Source: Spiroplasma sp. TIUS-1
Lineage (GTDB): Bacteria; Bacillota_I; Bacilli_A; Mycoplasmatales; Mycoplasmataceae
Length of the DNA stretch: 64,000 nt
Assembly: GCF_010365785.1 (NCBI RefSeq)
Contig: NZ_CP048387.1
Span: 372,001 to 436,000 of the forward strand
Direction: 5' to 3'
Positions 23,611-34,454 of the stretch are shown piece by piece (the stretch's first letter is position 1; every line of letters begins with the position of its first letter). Under the pieces are notes generated by a model. The model made no database searches, was not told the DNA's origin, and worked only from the letters and a program-made list of their open reading frames with translations. The position numbers were made by a program, and so were the translations under genes.

Positions 23611-24402
23611 ATGAGCAAATGATTATTTTCTGATTTTGATGGAACAATTGAAATCTATTCAAATCCTGAAATCACTAAAAAGAATGCAGAATTTTTAAAA
23701 AAATGAGTTAAGGACGGAAATAAGTTGGTGTTAGCTTCAGGCAGATCACACAGATCTTTAAGGAATAAAGCAACTGAACTTGGATTAAAACCAGATTATT
23801 TTGTAACAAACAATGGTTCATGTACATTTAAATATGATGGAACTGAACTTGAACGAATATTTATTTCAAAAGAAGACAGAGATGAAATTATTAATTCAAT
23901 GTTGAAATATGAAAAAAACTCAAATATTGTTTATGTTGTTAACGAAGGTAAATTTGGTTTTACATTAAATGATGATTCAGATCAACATGAGTCAATTGTT
24001 GGGACATTTTTTGAAAACGGCATTGATCGCGAAAAAGCATTGTTTGAAGTTAAAAATAGAGAAGACTTATACGGTGTATATTACATACTATCAAAATCTC
24101 ATGGAGGCCATCCAATTTTAAATGAATATGATAATAATAAAAATCTTAAAGTTATTTATACTTCTAAAAGATTAATTGAGATTATGCCAAGCCATGTTTC
24201 TAAAGCTAGGGGAGTTGAAATCATATCAAAAATTGAAAATATAGATATTGCAAATATTTATTCTGCAGGGGACTCTCAAAATGATATTGAAATGCTAAGA
24301 CATACAAATAATTCTTTTGCTATGAGAGATGGCCATGAGGATACAAAGCTAGCAGCTAAAAATGTAATAGATAATTTACATGACATTAAAAATTATATAT
24401 AA
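23611..24402 (+). CDS. HAD-superfamily phosphatase, Cof type
   Basis: Probably dephosphorylates small sugar or nucleotide phosphates. The 263 residues show the HAD motif I DFDGT (about residues 8-12), motif II as LASGR, and motif III/IV GDSQNDIEML near residue 225, with a Cof-type C2 cap between. Two early TGA Trp codons hide the true start in the standard code. AGGAGA is 5 bases before the ATG, and mnmA ends 8 bases upstream, so the two are co-transcribed. The substrate cannot be told from sequence. Confidence 0.88.
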
Positions 24403-24430
24403 TATAAATAATATTTAAGGAATCGAAATA

Positions 24431-25033
24431 ATGAATCTACCAGTGATGATTATTTTTGGTGTGATAATACTGGCTGTTCTGGCGTTCATTATTATCACGT
24501 CATTCACATCAAAAAAATCTCAAAGAATTGAACAAGAGAAAAGAAAAAAAGTAGTTCGTAATGAAATAAAACGTTGACTTGATGATCAGTATGGAGTTAG
24601 AAACGTACAGATAATTTATGAAACTGTTTATGCGAGAAAAGGTCCTGAGTACAAATATAGAGATGTATTTGACGTTATTGTTACTGTTATGGAACCTAAG
24701 ACAAATAAATTTGTTGAAAGAATGGCGGTTGAAGTTGAAGGGATTACTACTCGTACAAATAAAAAGAAATATGATACTAAATGAATTATTAATTCAAGAA
24801 TTTCTTTAGATGAGACTGAAAAAAGAATTGCAATAGCAGAGAAAAAAGTTAAGCTATCAAAGCAAGAAAAAAAAGCTATCAAAAAACAAGAAAAAGAAGA
24901 TTACAAAACATCTCGTTCTGTTGAAAAAACAGAAATGAAATCTAAAAAAATTGAAAATAAAGAATTAAGAAATAGCAACGAAATCAAATTAGATGTTAAA
25001 GAGCGTGGTGAAAAATTTACTCCAAGAAAATAA
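24431..25033 (+). CDS. Membrane-anchored basic protein, unknown function
   Basis: Not recognised. The 200-residue product has one N-terminal TM segment (about residues 4-25, PVMIIFGVIILAVLAFIII), a compact middle region (about 45-120, likely alpha/beta) and a highly charged Lys/Glu coiled-coil tail (about 130-185). Two Trp are TGA. It follows the HAD gene by 28 bases and ends in a terminator that shares its stop codon. The anchor plus charged tail suggest a cytoplasm-facing membrane protein. Confidence 0.75.
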
Positions 25034-25054
25034 TGCTAAGCATTATTTTTTTTA
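25027..25054 (+). terminator. Strong terminator overlapping a stop codon
   Basis: Perfect 10-bp AAAATAATGC/GCATTATTTT stem with a TAA loop and T run; the left arm contains the stop codon. The -10 hexamer of the next gene begins immediately after. Confidence 0.9.
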
Positions 25055-25066
25055 TATAATTGATGT

Positions 25067-27115
25067 ATGCTAAAAAAACAATCAGTTTCTAAAGAAGACT
25101 TCAAAACTTATTTAACTAAATGTCAAAAATTGGCATGATTCTTTTCGTCTAAAGAAAATTTTCTTGAAGGAGTTAAATTAAAACAAAATAAATTGTTTGA
25201 TTTTGATGCTTCAATTTCGACTGAAGAGGAGTCATATGGGACTTCTACAAGTTTTGATATATTGGAAGAGTTTGATTTTTTATTTAAAAAACAATCAGAT
25301 TTAACTGAAGAAGAAATTATAAAAAGAGATGCTTTAAATTCACAGTTTTCAAACGATGATGGTTTTAATGTTGAAATCTTCAGGGGTAAGCAAATTGAAG
25401 ATGGTATGCAAGCAGGTGAATTAGCTCAAGAACTTTTTGAGTTAAAACTATTTCGTGAAAATAAACTAAATAGTGAAAATAAAATATCAATAAATTTTGA
25501 ATCTGAAAAGATGAGCGAGTCATTAACTCAAAAAGTTGAAGAAGCACTTAAGGATCCTAATGTTAAATATTTATATGAAGCAGGATTTTATGCCTTAGAT
25601 AAAGTCTTAAAAACTAGATGTGACGTACTAATTAATAAAGGCAACAATCATGTTGAAATTGCTGAGGTTAAGGCAACATCAAGTGTAAAAAAAGAACATA
25701 TTTTTGACCTCTTTTATCAAAAAAAGGTTTTGGAATTATGTGGTTATAAGGTTGATAAAGTTTATTTAGTTAGATTAAATAAGGATTATTTTCCAGGTTT
25801 TAAAGATAATGTTTCAGATTACGATCCTAAAAACCAAAGTGAAGTTTTTTATGAAGACTTTGAATATTTGATTGAAGATATAAAAAACCAAAAAGATATT
25901 GAAATAGTAGCAGATGCAGAAATTGAAGTTGATAAAATGTTCATATTAGATGATCGTGGAGCCAACGTTGTAAAAGGAGAAAAAGTTTCTTTAGAATATT
26001 CGCTTAATTGTTTAGATCAATCAATTGATTTTGAAAATGTGATTGATGAAATTTTAGATATGCTAAAAGATAAACACAGATTTTCCAAAAAAGAGTGTTT
26101 CAAATTAAACTTTAAAACAAGTAAAAATACTTGAGTTGAAGAAACAAAAAGTTGCCCACACGTGTTTGAATATATTGATGCAAAGCATAGTGTATTTGAA
26201 TTAAAGTCAAATACTAAAGTTAATAATATGCAATTTATTTATGACACTGGAATTACTGACATTAAGGATATTGATAATGAAATAATTGATAGACATAAAG
26301 ATGGCTTATTTAAAGCACCAAAAATAAAAGAACAACTTCGAGTTTTAATGCCGTATTTAAAGGGCAATGAGTATAAAGTCATAAATCCAAATTCGTTTTA
26401 TCAAGTTGAAGATGAAATAAAAAAGTACAAAAAATATCCTATTTACATGTATGATTTTGAAACGTCTACTTGGGCTATACCTAAATTTGTAGGTTCGAAT
26501 ACTTATCAACAAATTCCATTTCAATATTCAGTTGATATTTTAGTTAATGATGATTTTGATGTAAAAGATAAGCATTCTTTTAAGCATTTTGATTTCCTTT
26601 CAAAAATCAAAACAGATCCAAGAATTGAATTTGTAAGAAGGTTTATTGTTGACTGTTTTGCTGAAGGACCCGGAGTTTACGTTGCTTATAATATGTCATT
26701 TGAAAAAGGCGTTATTGCTAAGTTAATTCACAGATTTCCAGAATATAAATTACCTTTACAATTTATTTATGATAATACAATTGATTTAATGAATTTTTTT
26801 CAAAGAAAAAAACCAAGTGAAGATGATACTCCATGTCTTATTTACCATCCAGACTTTCATGGATCTTACTCAATTAAAAAAACTCAACCTGCATTGTATC
26901 CAGAACTAAGTTACAATGATTTAATAGTTAATAAAGGTGATAAGACATCAGAGTTATTTAGAAGATTTATTGATGGTGAAACAACTGAAGAAGTTTATAA
27001 AAAAACTTTGTTTAATGAGATGTTAATTTATTGTAATAGGGATACAGAAGCAATGACAGCATTATTACAATCAATAATTAAGTTAATTGAAAAGGAGAAA
27101 CCTGTATGAAAATAA
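25067..27115 (+). CDS. DUF2779-type protein: PD-(D/E)XK plus DnaQ-like exonuclease
   Basis: Probable two-nuclease enzyme of 682 residues. The N-terminal half has a Cas4/RecB-like signature: Asp in TRCDVLI, then EVKATSS (E-x-K) and FDLFYQKKVLELCGY. The C-terminal half fits DUF2779: MYDFETST, QQIPFQYSVDI, VAYNMSFEKGVIAKL, a later IDLMNFF and CNRDTEAM, i.e. the acidic residues of a DEDD exonuclease. Cysteines (KCQKLAWF, KKECFK, SCPHVF) are placed as in Fe-S cluster Cas4 relatives. The start sits 6 bases after a TATAAT without Shine-Dalgarno. With UGA as Trp the gene runs two codons past ATGA and overlaps fmt by 10 bases. The biological role is unknown. Confidence 0.82.
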
Positions 27116-28035
27116 TATTTTGTGGAACTCCAAAAATTTCAGCCAACATTTTAAAGGCAATACATGAAAATAAACAGTTTGAAGTTGTAGGAGTAATAAG
27201 TCAGCCTGACAAAGTATCAAACAGAGGTATGAAAACTCAATTCAGTGAGGTTAAAAAATATTCATTGGATAACGGTTTAAAATTATTTCAACCAGATAAA
27301 ATGTCAGAAATTATAGAAGAAGTTAAATTATTAAATGCAGATTTTTTAGTTACATGTGCATTTGGAAAAATCATATCTGAACAATTTTTAAAGCTCTTTA
27401 AAAACTGCTTAAATTTTCATGCTTCATTATTACCAAAATATCGTGGTGGATCTCCAGTTCAATTTGCAATAATGAATGGGGACACAAGAACTGGAGTTTG
27501 CTTAATGCAAATGGTTAAAAAAATGGATGCAGGCGGTGTTTATTGTAAACGAGAAATAGAAATCGGAGATAGTGACGATAATGAAATTGTTTTTGATAAG
27601 TTAACAAACGCTGCTATTGAGATAGTAAGCAATGACCTCCTAAAAGTAATGAAGGGTGAATATGAAATAGTACCTCAGGATGAATCAAAGGTTACTTTTG
27701 CATTCAATCTTAAAAATAATGAAGAACAAATTGATTGAACAAAATCAGCTGAACAAATTTATAACTTTATTCGAGCATTAAAACCAAAACCACTTGCTTT
27801 TACATACTTAGATGGAACTAGAATAAACGTATTAGATGCTGAGCTTCCAATTATTGTTCCAATGATTTATTTGCCTCCAGGTACAATATTTTCAATTGAA
27901 AAAAATGGTATGTTGGTTATGTGTGGAGGTGGAATGATTAATTTAAAAGTAATTCAAAAAGAAGGTAAAAAACCAATGGAAACCAAAACATTAAAAGGAA
28001 ATAGTGAATATATTCGTAAACAATTTAAGATATAA
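27106..28035 (+). CDS. fmt: Methionyl-tRNA formyltransferase
   Basis: Formylates initiator Met-tRNA from 10-formyl-THF. The 309 residues show the N-terminal Rossmann part (IIFCGTPKISANILKAI), the catalytic segment FHASLLPKYRGGSPVQFAIMNG (Asn/His/Asp type) and the C-terminal tRNA-binding domain after a TGA Trp (IDWTKSAEQIYNFIRALKPKP). The start overlaps the end of the upstream nuclease gene (ATGA), and AAGGAG lies 9 bases upstream, so it may also be read from the nuclease promoter. Confidence 0.95.
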
Positions 28036-28062
28036 TAAAAATAATAAAAGGGAGACAACAAT

Positions 28063-28620
28063 ATGTCAGTTAATGATTTAAGACCTGGTACTACATTTAT
28101 CTATGATGGTAACTTATTCGTAGTTGTTGAACAATCTTTCTCAAAATCTGGGAGACAACAAGGTAAGGTTTCAGCCAAAGTAAAAAATATGAGAACAGGA
28201 GCTAGAGTAGAGATTACATTTACAGGTGGCGAAAAAGTTCAAAAAGCAATGATTGATAGAAGTGATATGCAATTTCTATATAATGATGGTGAAAATGTTG
28301 TACTAATGAACACAGATACATATGATCAAGTAGAAATTCCAGCTTCAAAATTATCTTGAGAATTGAAATTTTTAATTGATGGAGCAATGGTAAAAATGAC
28401 TTCATTTGATGGAGAAGTTCTGGGTATTTCTGTTCCTGATAAAATTGAATTAGTCGTTTCAGAAACTGAACCGGCTGTTAAAGGTGACACAACAAGTGGG
28501 GCACAAAAGAAAGCTGTTTTAGAAACAGGACTACAATTACATGTACCTTTATTTATTAAAGAGGGTGAAAAAATAATTGTAAGTACAGCCGATGGAAAAT
28601 ATTCTGGTCGTGCAAACTAA
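28063..28620 (+). CDS. efp: Elongation factor P with Arg at the loop tip
   Basis: Rescues ribosomes stalled at polyproline. The 185 residues show the three-domain EF-P layout: KOW-like domain (NDLRPGTTFIYDGNLFVVVEQ), OB domain after a TGA Trp, and the C-terminal signature LQLHVPLFIKEGEKIIVST. The domain I loop, usually PGKG with a modified Lys, reads SGRQQG, so the tip residue is Arg31 in an ungapped alignment. Start has GGGAGA at good distance. It precedes the Asp23-family gene by 11 bases. Confidence 0.95.
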
Positions 28621-28631
28621 GAGGTAATTAA

Positions 28632-28931
28632 ATGTATTTAAATGTAAAACAATCAGAAAAAGGTTCAATTAATATTGCTGAAGGTGTAGTTGCGGGAATT
28701 TTAAAGGAACAAATAAATAGATTTATTTTAAAATCAGTTAAAGATTTTGATATCAGAGTATTTATTTCATCTGATAGAAGTATCTATATAACAATTAACA
28801 TGTTTCTTTCTAAAACAGAAGATGCAATAACTTTATCAGAGTCTGCAATTATAGCTTCAGTTAACAAATCAGTTAAAACTTTAACAAATTTAACACCTAA
28901 AAACGTAGCATTTGCTTATATTAAAAAATAA
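28632..28931 (+). CDS. Asp23/Gls24 family protein
   Basis: Short 99-residue member of the Asp23/Gls24 (YqhY-like) family, judged from the opening (KGSINIAEGVVAGILKEQI) and alternating strand-helix pattern. In Firmicutes such proteins affect the envelope stress response or acetyl-CoA carboxylase; no function can be fixed here. AAGAGGTAA precedes the ATG, 11 bases after efp, and in Firmicutes a yqhY-type gene also lies near efp. It ends at a perfect hairpin terminator. Confidence 0.8.
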   Translation: MYLNVKQSEKGSINIAEGVVAGILKEQINRFILKSVKDFDIRVFISSDRSIYITINMFLSKTEDAITLSESAIIASVNKSVKTLTNLTPKNVAFAYIKK

Positions 28932-28946
28932 ATACTAAAATTTAGT

Positions 28947-28982
28947 AAAGTAAATAAACAACATAGTTTATTTACTTTTTTT
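28947..28982 (+). terminator. Strong terminator of the efp unit
   Basis: Perfect 13-bp stem AAAGTAAATAAAC/GTTTATTTACTTT with an AACATA loop and T7. Confidence 0.93.
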
Positions 28983-29012
28983 GTTTTAAAAATAAATTAT
29001 AATTAATATATT

Positions 29013-30533
29013 ATGATAAGTTCAATTAAACAGTATAAAAGTGGCAAAGAAATTGTCAGCATTGACAGACTTGTTCCCAATGAATTATACAAACAACAAA
29101 AATACTGTAAGGAATCCTTGGATTTAATTTTTGACTATAACTTAAGTAGTGATTATGATTTCAAATTACTTATATCTTCTTATTCAAAAATTGAACTTTT
29201 GGAAGACAGTAATGTTTATAAGCGTGAGTTAATTAAATTGTGAGAACACCAATTTAATACAAAGTTCAGTAATTTTTGAAATGTATATTACGGAATAACA
29301 AAAGCTAGAATTAAAAAAGCAGAAGCTTTTAATCAATCTCCAATTGATAATTGAGATCAAAGATTAGGCATTGAAAAAAAACTTACTGATCCAATGGACT
29401 TTAGAATTTCTTTACTTGAGCGTAGTGGTTTAGCTGCAAATACAAATGTGGAAAGAAAAGAAATAAATACTTCTAATACAGATATTGTTGAAAATAGTAC
29501 ATTAAATGCAATGCGTTCTCCATTTTTAACAAAAAGTGCAGATGAATATCATAAAAAAAATGTTGATGAAAATGGAAATATTAACATGACTGAGAGAAGT
29601 ACTGAAATTAGTCAAGCTCCAGATCCACATTTGCTTGAATTTCTTTATGGAAATGATGAAGATTCAAAACAAAGAAAAGAGACAATAATAAATAAGAAAA
29701 AAATTGAAGAATTTGAAACATTAGTTAACAAGGAGACTAAAGGTAAAAAAAGAAAAAAAGGTAATAAAGATTTAGCAGAAAATACAGAAGATACAATTGA
29801 TAGATTAGCGACTGTTAATTTGGATGACTTTTATACTTATGCTCATCCAACAACGTATACACATGAATTTTATACAGAAGCTTTTAAAAAAAGTTTGAAA
29901 GGACCTGACGATAATGAAACCCTAGACACGTTATTTTTTGAAAAGAATAATTCATTTGGTATTAACGAAAGACAAAATATCGTTGTAATTCATGAAGGTG
30001 ACTCATCTAAATATCAATTAGCCCATGATGTTTCAAGAAAACAGTCAATTGTTGGAACACCTAAAGTTGATTCAAAAGATAAAATACCTATGATTAAGCC
30101 TACAATCTCAAAGCCTAAGTTAAATGAAATTGAAGCAAAAAAAGAAGCTTTAAAAGAGTTAAAACAAGAGGTTGAATACAAAAAACAATTACAAAAATTG
30201 AATGAAAAAAATAACAAAATAATTCAAAAGCGTAAAGAACAGATTGCTAAAGAAGAAAGAAAAGAAGAAAAACGTAGAAATGCTTTAAATAATAAATCTA
30301 TAAAAGAATATGAAAAAATAAGTTCAATTGAAAATGAAATCAAGTTAAATAAATTAATTGGAAAAAAATCAGGATTTGCAAGTAAGAATAAGTCTAGATT
30401 AAGAAATTTTAATAATGAGGATAAAACTATTGAAGAACAAAAAATGATTGTAGAAATTGACGCTCAATTAATTGAGGCACAAAACACAATTACAATAATG
30501 GATATATCATTAAATAAAAATAATAATGATTAA
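29013..30533 (+). CDS. Large cytoplasmic coiled-coil protein, unknown function
   Basis: Not recognised. The 506-residue product is hydrophilic throughout with no signal or TM segment. Residues ~1-130 look folded and contain the TGA-coded Trp residues; ~140-370 are acidic and probably flexible; ~370-470 form a Lys/Glu coiled coil (KKEALKELKQEVEYKKQLQKL). A -10-like TATAAT (28998-29003) lies 9 bases before the ATG and there is no Shine-Dalgarno, so the mRNA may be nearly leaderless. It is followed 36 bases later by tig, which has its own AAGGAG site. Confidence 0.75.
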
Positions 30534-30569
30534 ATAGAATATAATCATTTTAAATATTAAGGAGAAGTT

Positions 30570-31859
30570 ATGAAATTTAATGAAAGAAAAGAATTATTAA
30601 CAGGACAAGGAGTTTGGACTGTTACTATTGATGGAAAAGAATGAAAAGAATTTGTGGAACGCGGAAAAAACAAGGTTAGAAATTCTGTTGTTGTTCCCGG
30701 ATTTAGAAAAGGTAAGGCACCAGCTGCTGAAATTGAAAAAAATGTTACAAGTGATAGATATTTAAGAGAGGCCATGGGGGCTTCAATTGCTTCTCTATTT
30801 GAGTTTGCTAGAGAAAATAAAGTTAATGTTGAGCCATGAAGTTCGCCTGTACCAAAGCCAATAAAAATTTCAGATAATGAATTTGTTCTTGAATTTATTT
30901 TTGATTTAAAACCAGCAATTAAAATTGGTAAATATACAGGTTTAAAATCAAGCAAATTGGTTAAAGAAGAAGCAAAGGCAACTAAAGCTGAAATTGATGC
31001 TTCAATTGAAGGTGAAAGAACAAGAATGGCTCTGGAAAAAACTAAACCAGCAACTGCTTCAATTGCAAAAGGTGATGAAGTTATATTTGACTTTGAAGGA
31101 TTTGTAGATGGTGTTCAATTTGCCGGTGGTAAAGCTGAAAACTATAAATTAGTTATTGGATCAGGTCAGTTTATACCAGAATTTGAAGATGGAATGATTG
31201 GTAAAAAAATTGGAAAAACATCTGTCAATGTAAAATTCCCTAAAGATTACGATGCAAAACTTGCAGGTAAGGCAGCTACTTTTGAGTTGGTTATTAAAGA
31301 AATTAAAGAAAAGATTTTGCCTAAAAAAGACGATGAATTAGCATTAGATCTTAACATTAAAGGTGTAACAAACATGGCTGAATTAGAAGCTTATGTTTCT
31401 TCAAAAATAGTGGATCAAAAAGAAACACAAAATAAAAATATTTTTGTAAACGAAGTAATTGAATTAATCAAAAAAAATTCAACAATTGAGTTACCAAAAT
31501 CATCAATTGAATCAACAATTGATGACCTTTACAGAGAATTTGAAGGTAATGTTTTACGTCAACAAATTACAATGAAAGATTACATGAAACAAACAGGATT
31601 ATCTAGAGAAGCAATTAGATCAGAATTAACACCTGATGCTGTAGCTAGATTATCAAGTTTCTTAATAACTGATGAAATTAGAAATAAAGAAAAATTTGAA
31701 ATTTCTGAAATGGAAATAGATATTGAACTTAAAAAATTTGCAGCAAATTTTGGAATGGAAGTTGACTACGCATTAGATAAGTTTATAACTAAAGACCAAA
31801 TTAGAGAACAAATAATGAAAGAAAAAATTGTTGACTTTTTATATAAAAATAATGGATAA
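30570..31859 (+). CDS. tig: Trigger factor (ribosome-bound chaperone)
   Basis: Meets nascent chains at the ribosome exit. The 429 residues contain the ribosome-binding signature VPGFRKGKAPAAEIEK (about 41-56), the FKBP-like PPIase domain (about 150-230: GDEVIFDFEGFVDGVQFAGG, SGQFIPEFEDGMIG) and the helical C-terminal arms. Trp residues near the N-terminus are TGA. AAGGAG is 7 bases before the ATG. Its terminator overlaps the stop codon, and lon follows as a separate CIRCE-controlled unit. Confidence 0.96.
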
Positions 31860-31875
31860 GATCCATTATTTTTAT
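31848..31875 (+). terminator. Terminator overlapping the tig stop
   Basis: Perfect 10-bp AATAATGGAT/ATCCATTATT stem with an AAG loop and T run; the stop codon lies in the stem-loop. Confidence 0.9.
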
Positions 31876-31918
31876 TTTTAAAGACGTTAATGAAAGTAGA
31901 TTAAATAATTTATTTTCA

Positions 31919-31945
31919 TTAGCACTTAAATAACACAAGTGCTAA
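31919..31945 (+). promoter_or_regulatory. CIRCE operator upstream of lon
   Basis: TTAGCACTT, 9-base spacer, AAGTGCTAA: a perfect palindrome with one mismatch per half-site from the CIRCE consensus. A -10-like TATGAT follows at 31950-31955, so the operator covers the -35 region. Places lon in the HrcA regulon. Confidence 0.9.
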
Positions 31946-31984
31946 ATAATATGATAAAATTAAAAAGTAATTTAGGAGGTACAT

Positions 31985-34363
31985 ATGAACAAATTACCAG
32001 TATTGATAACTAGAGGAACATTCTTGTTTCCAAAGGTCAAACATTCAATAGAAATAGGTAGAGAAAAATCTTTAGCTGTTTTAAGTGAATCTACAAACAA
32101 ACATAACAACAAAATTATTATTATTTCACAACATAATCCTTTAGAAGATGAACCCAAACTTGATGGAGTCTATAAAGTTGGTGTTGTTGCAAACTTTTCA
32201 GTGAAAAAAGTATGAAAAGATAACACTCAATCTATCTTAGTTGAAGCTCAAGATAGAATTAAAATTAAAAATATGGACTATGATGAATCAGGTATTTTGT
32301 ATGCTGAATATGAAGTTGTACCAACAACAGGTCCTGATAAAAAAGTGGCTATGAATATTTTTAATGTAATTAAAAATGCAGGAATCGGTGTTGCAGATTT
32401 TCCTGAAAACTTTGACTCATTATTGGAAGACGAAATTATTGCTTCTGATCCAAATGTATTGGTGGACTCAATTGCCCAGGTAATTGCATTCATTGGTGTT
32501 TCAAAAAGACAAGAGTTATTAGAAGAATTTGATCCAGTTAAAAGAATGGAAATAATCACAAATATACTAAGCGAGAAAAAAAGCGCTTCTGATATTGACT
32601 CAAGTATAACTAAAAAAATAAAAAATAATGTTGATGAACAACAAAGAGAATATTACCTAAGAGAAAAGTTAAAAGTCATTAAAGAAGAACTTGGAGAAAT
32701 TGATGGAGAAGGAAATGAGCTTGATGCTTATAAAAAAAGGTTAGAAACTGAGCCATTCCCAGAACACATTAAAAAGAGATTATTAAAAGAAATATCAAAA
32801 TTAGAGGGTATGCATGCTTCGTCACAAGAAGCAGGAGTACTTAGAAATTATATTGATTGAATGATGGATATTCCTTGATATGAAAGATCAGATGATAACT
32901 TTGATTTAGAAAATGCACAAAAAGTTTTAGATGGTGATCATTTTGGTCTTGAAAAAGTTAAAGAAAGAATTATCGAGTATCTTGCAGTTAGAAAAAATAC
33001 AAACAGTACAAAAGGGCAAATTATTACCTTAGTTGGTCCACCTGGTGTTGGAAAAACGTCTTTAGCAAAATCAATTGCCAAAGCAATGAATAGAGAATAT
33101 GTAAAAGTATCATTGGGTGGTGTTCGTGATGACGCTGAAATTAGAGGACACAGAAAAACTTATGTAGCAGCTATGCCAGGTAGAATTATTCGTGGTATGA
33201 AAAAAGCTAAAGTCTTAAATCCTTTATTCTTATTGGATGAAATTGACAAAATGGGTTCAGATCAAAAAGGTGACCCAACAGCAGCTATGTTAGAGGTATT
33301 GGATCCAGAACAAAACTCACAATTTTCAGATCATTTCATTGAAGAAGAATATGACCTTTCAAATGTGGCATTTATTGCAACAGCAAATTACCCAGGAGAT
33401 ATTCCAGAAGCTTTATACGACAGGATGGAAATAATTCAGTTATCAAGTTATACAGAAATTGAAAAAATTCAAATTGCAAAAAATCACTTAGTTCCAAAAA
33501 TATTAAAAGAATTTAATATAGATAAAAAAGAATTAGTATTTAAAACAGAAGCCATTGAGGAAATAATTAAATACTACACAAGAGAAGCTGGAGTAAGACA
33601 ATTAGAAAGAATTATTGGTAATATTGCAAGAAAATTCATTGTAAAAAAATTGAAAAATGAATTAACTCAATTAACAGTAACTCCAGAAGTTGTGAATGAA
33701 TTATTAAAAAAACGTGTCTTTGAACACAGCAAGCAATCTGAAAAATCAGAAGCTGGTGTTGTTACAGGTTTAGCTTATACACAATTTGGAGGAGATATTC
33801 TTCCAATTGAGGTTACTCACTTCCCAGGTAAGGGTGGATTAGTCTTAACTGGTAAATTAGGTGATGTTATGAAGGAATCTGCAACTATTGCTTATAACTT
33901 TGTAAAGGCAAACTACAAGAGATTTGAAATTCCTGAAGAAGTATTTCAACAAAATGATATACATATTCATGTTCCTGAAGGGGCTGTTCCAAAAGACGGA
34001 CCTAGTGCAGGTATTGCAATAACAACAGCAATTATATCTTCTTTAACTAACCAAAAAGTATCAAGAGAAATAGGTATGACAGGTGAAGTAACACTTAGAG
34101 GACTTGTTCTTCCAATTGGTGGTCTAAAAGAAAAATCAATTGCAGCACAAAGATCGGGATTAAAAACTATAATCATACCTTCACAAAATGAAAAAGATTT
34201 AGATGAGATTCCTGATGTTGTTAAAGAAAAACTAAGCATTAAATTTGCAAAAAAATATGAAGAAGTATATGAAATTGTTTTTGGTAAAAAAATATCAGAA
34301 TACATTACAGAACTTCCAACATTTAAAAAAGCAGAAGAGAAAAAGGGTGAAACAAGAAATTAG
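31985..34363 (+). CDS. lon: ATP-dependent protease Lon
   Basis: Degrades damaged and short-lived proteins. The 792 residues comprise the N-terminal LON substrate domain (LPVLITRGTFLFPKVKHSIEI), a coiled linker, the AAA+ domain with Walker A GPPGVGKTS (351-359) and FLLDEIDK, and the serine protease domain with the Ser674-Lys717 dyad (PKDGPSAG, GGLKEK). Three TGA Trp codons interrupt it in the standard code. TTAGGAGG precedes the ATG. The perfect CIRCE upstream indicates heat-shock control by HrcA. Confidence 0.98.
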
Positions 34364-34384
34364 TCAGTATACTGACTTTTTTTT
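34362..34384 (+). terminator. Terminator after lon
   Basis: AGTCAG/CTGACT stem with a TATA loop and T8, starting inside the TAG stop. Confidence 0.88.
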
Positions 34385-34454
34385 GTATTAAATTAACTTA
34401 CTTTAATTATTAAAAAAACTATAAAATAATATTTATAAAACAAACAGGATATTT

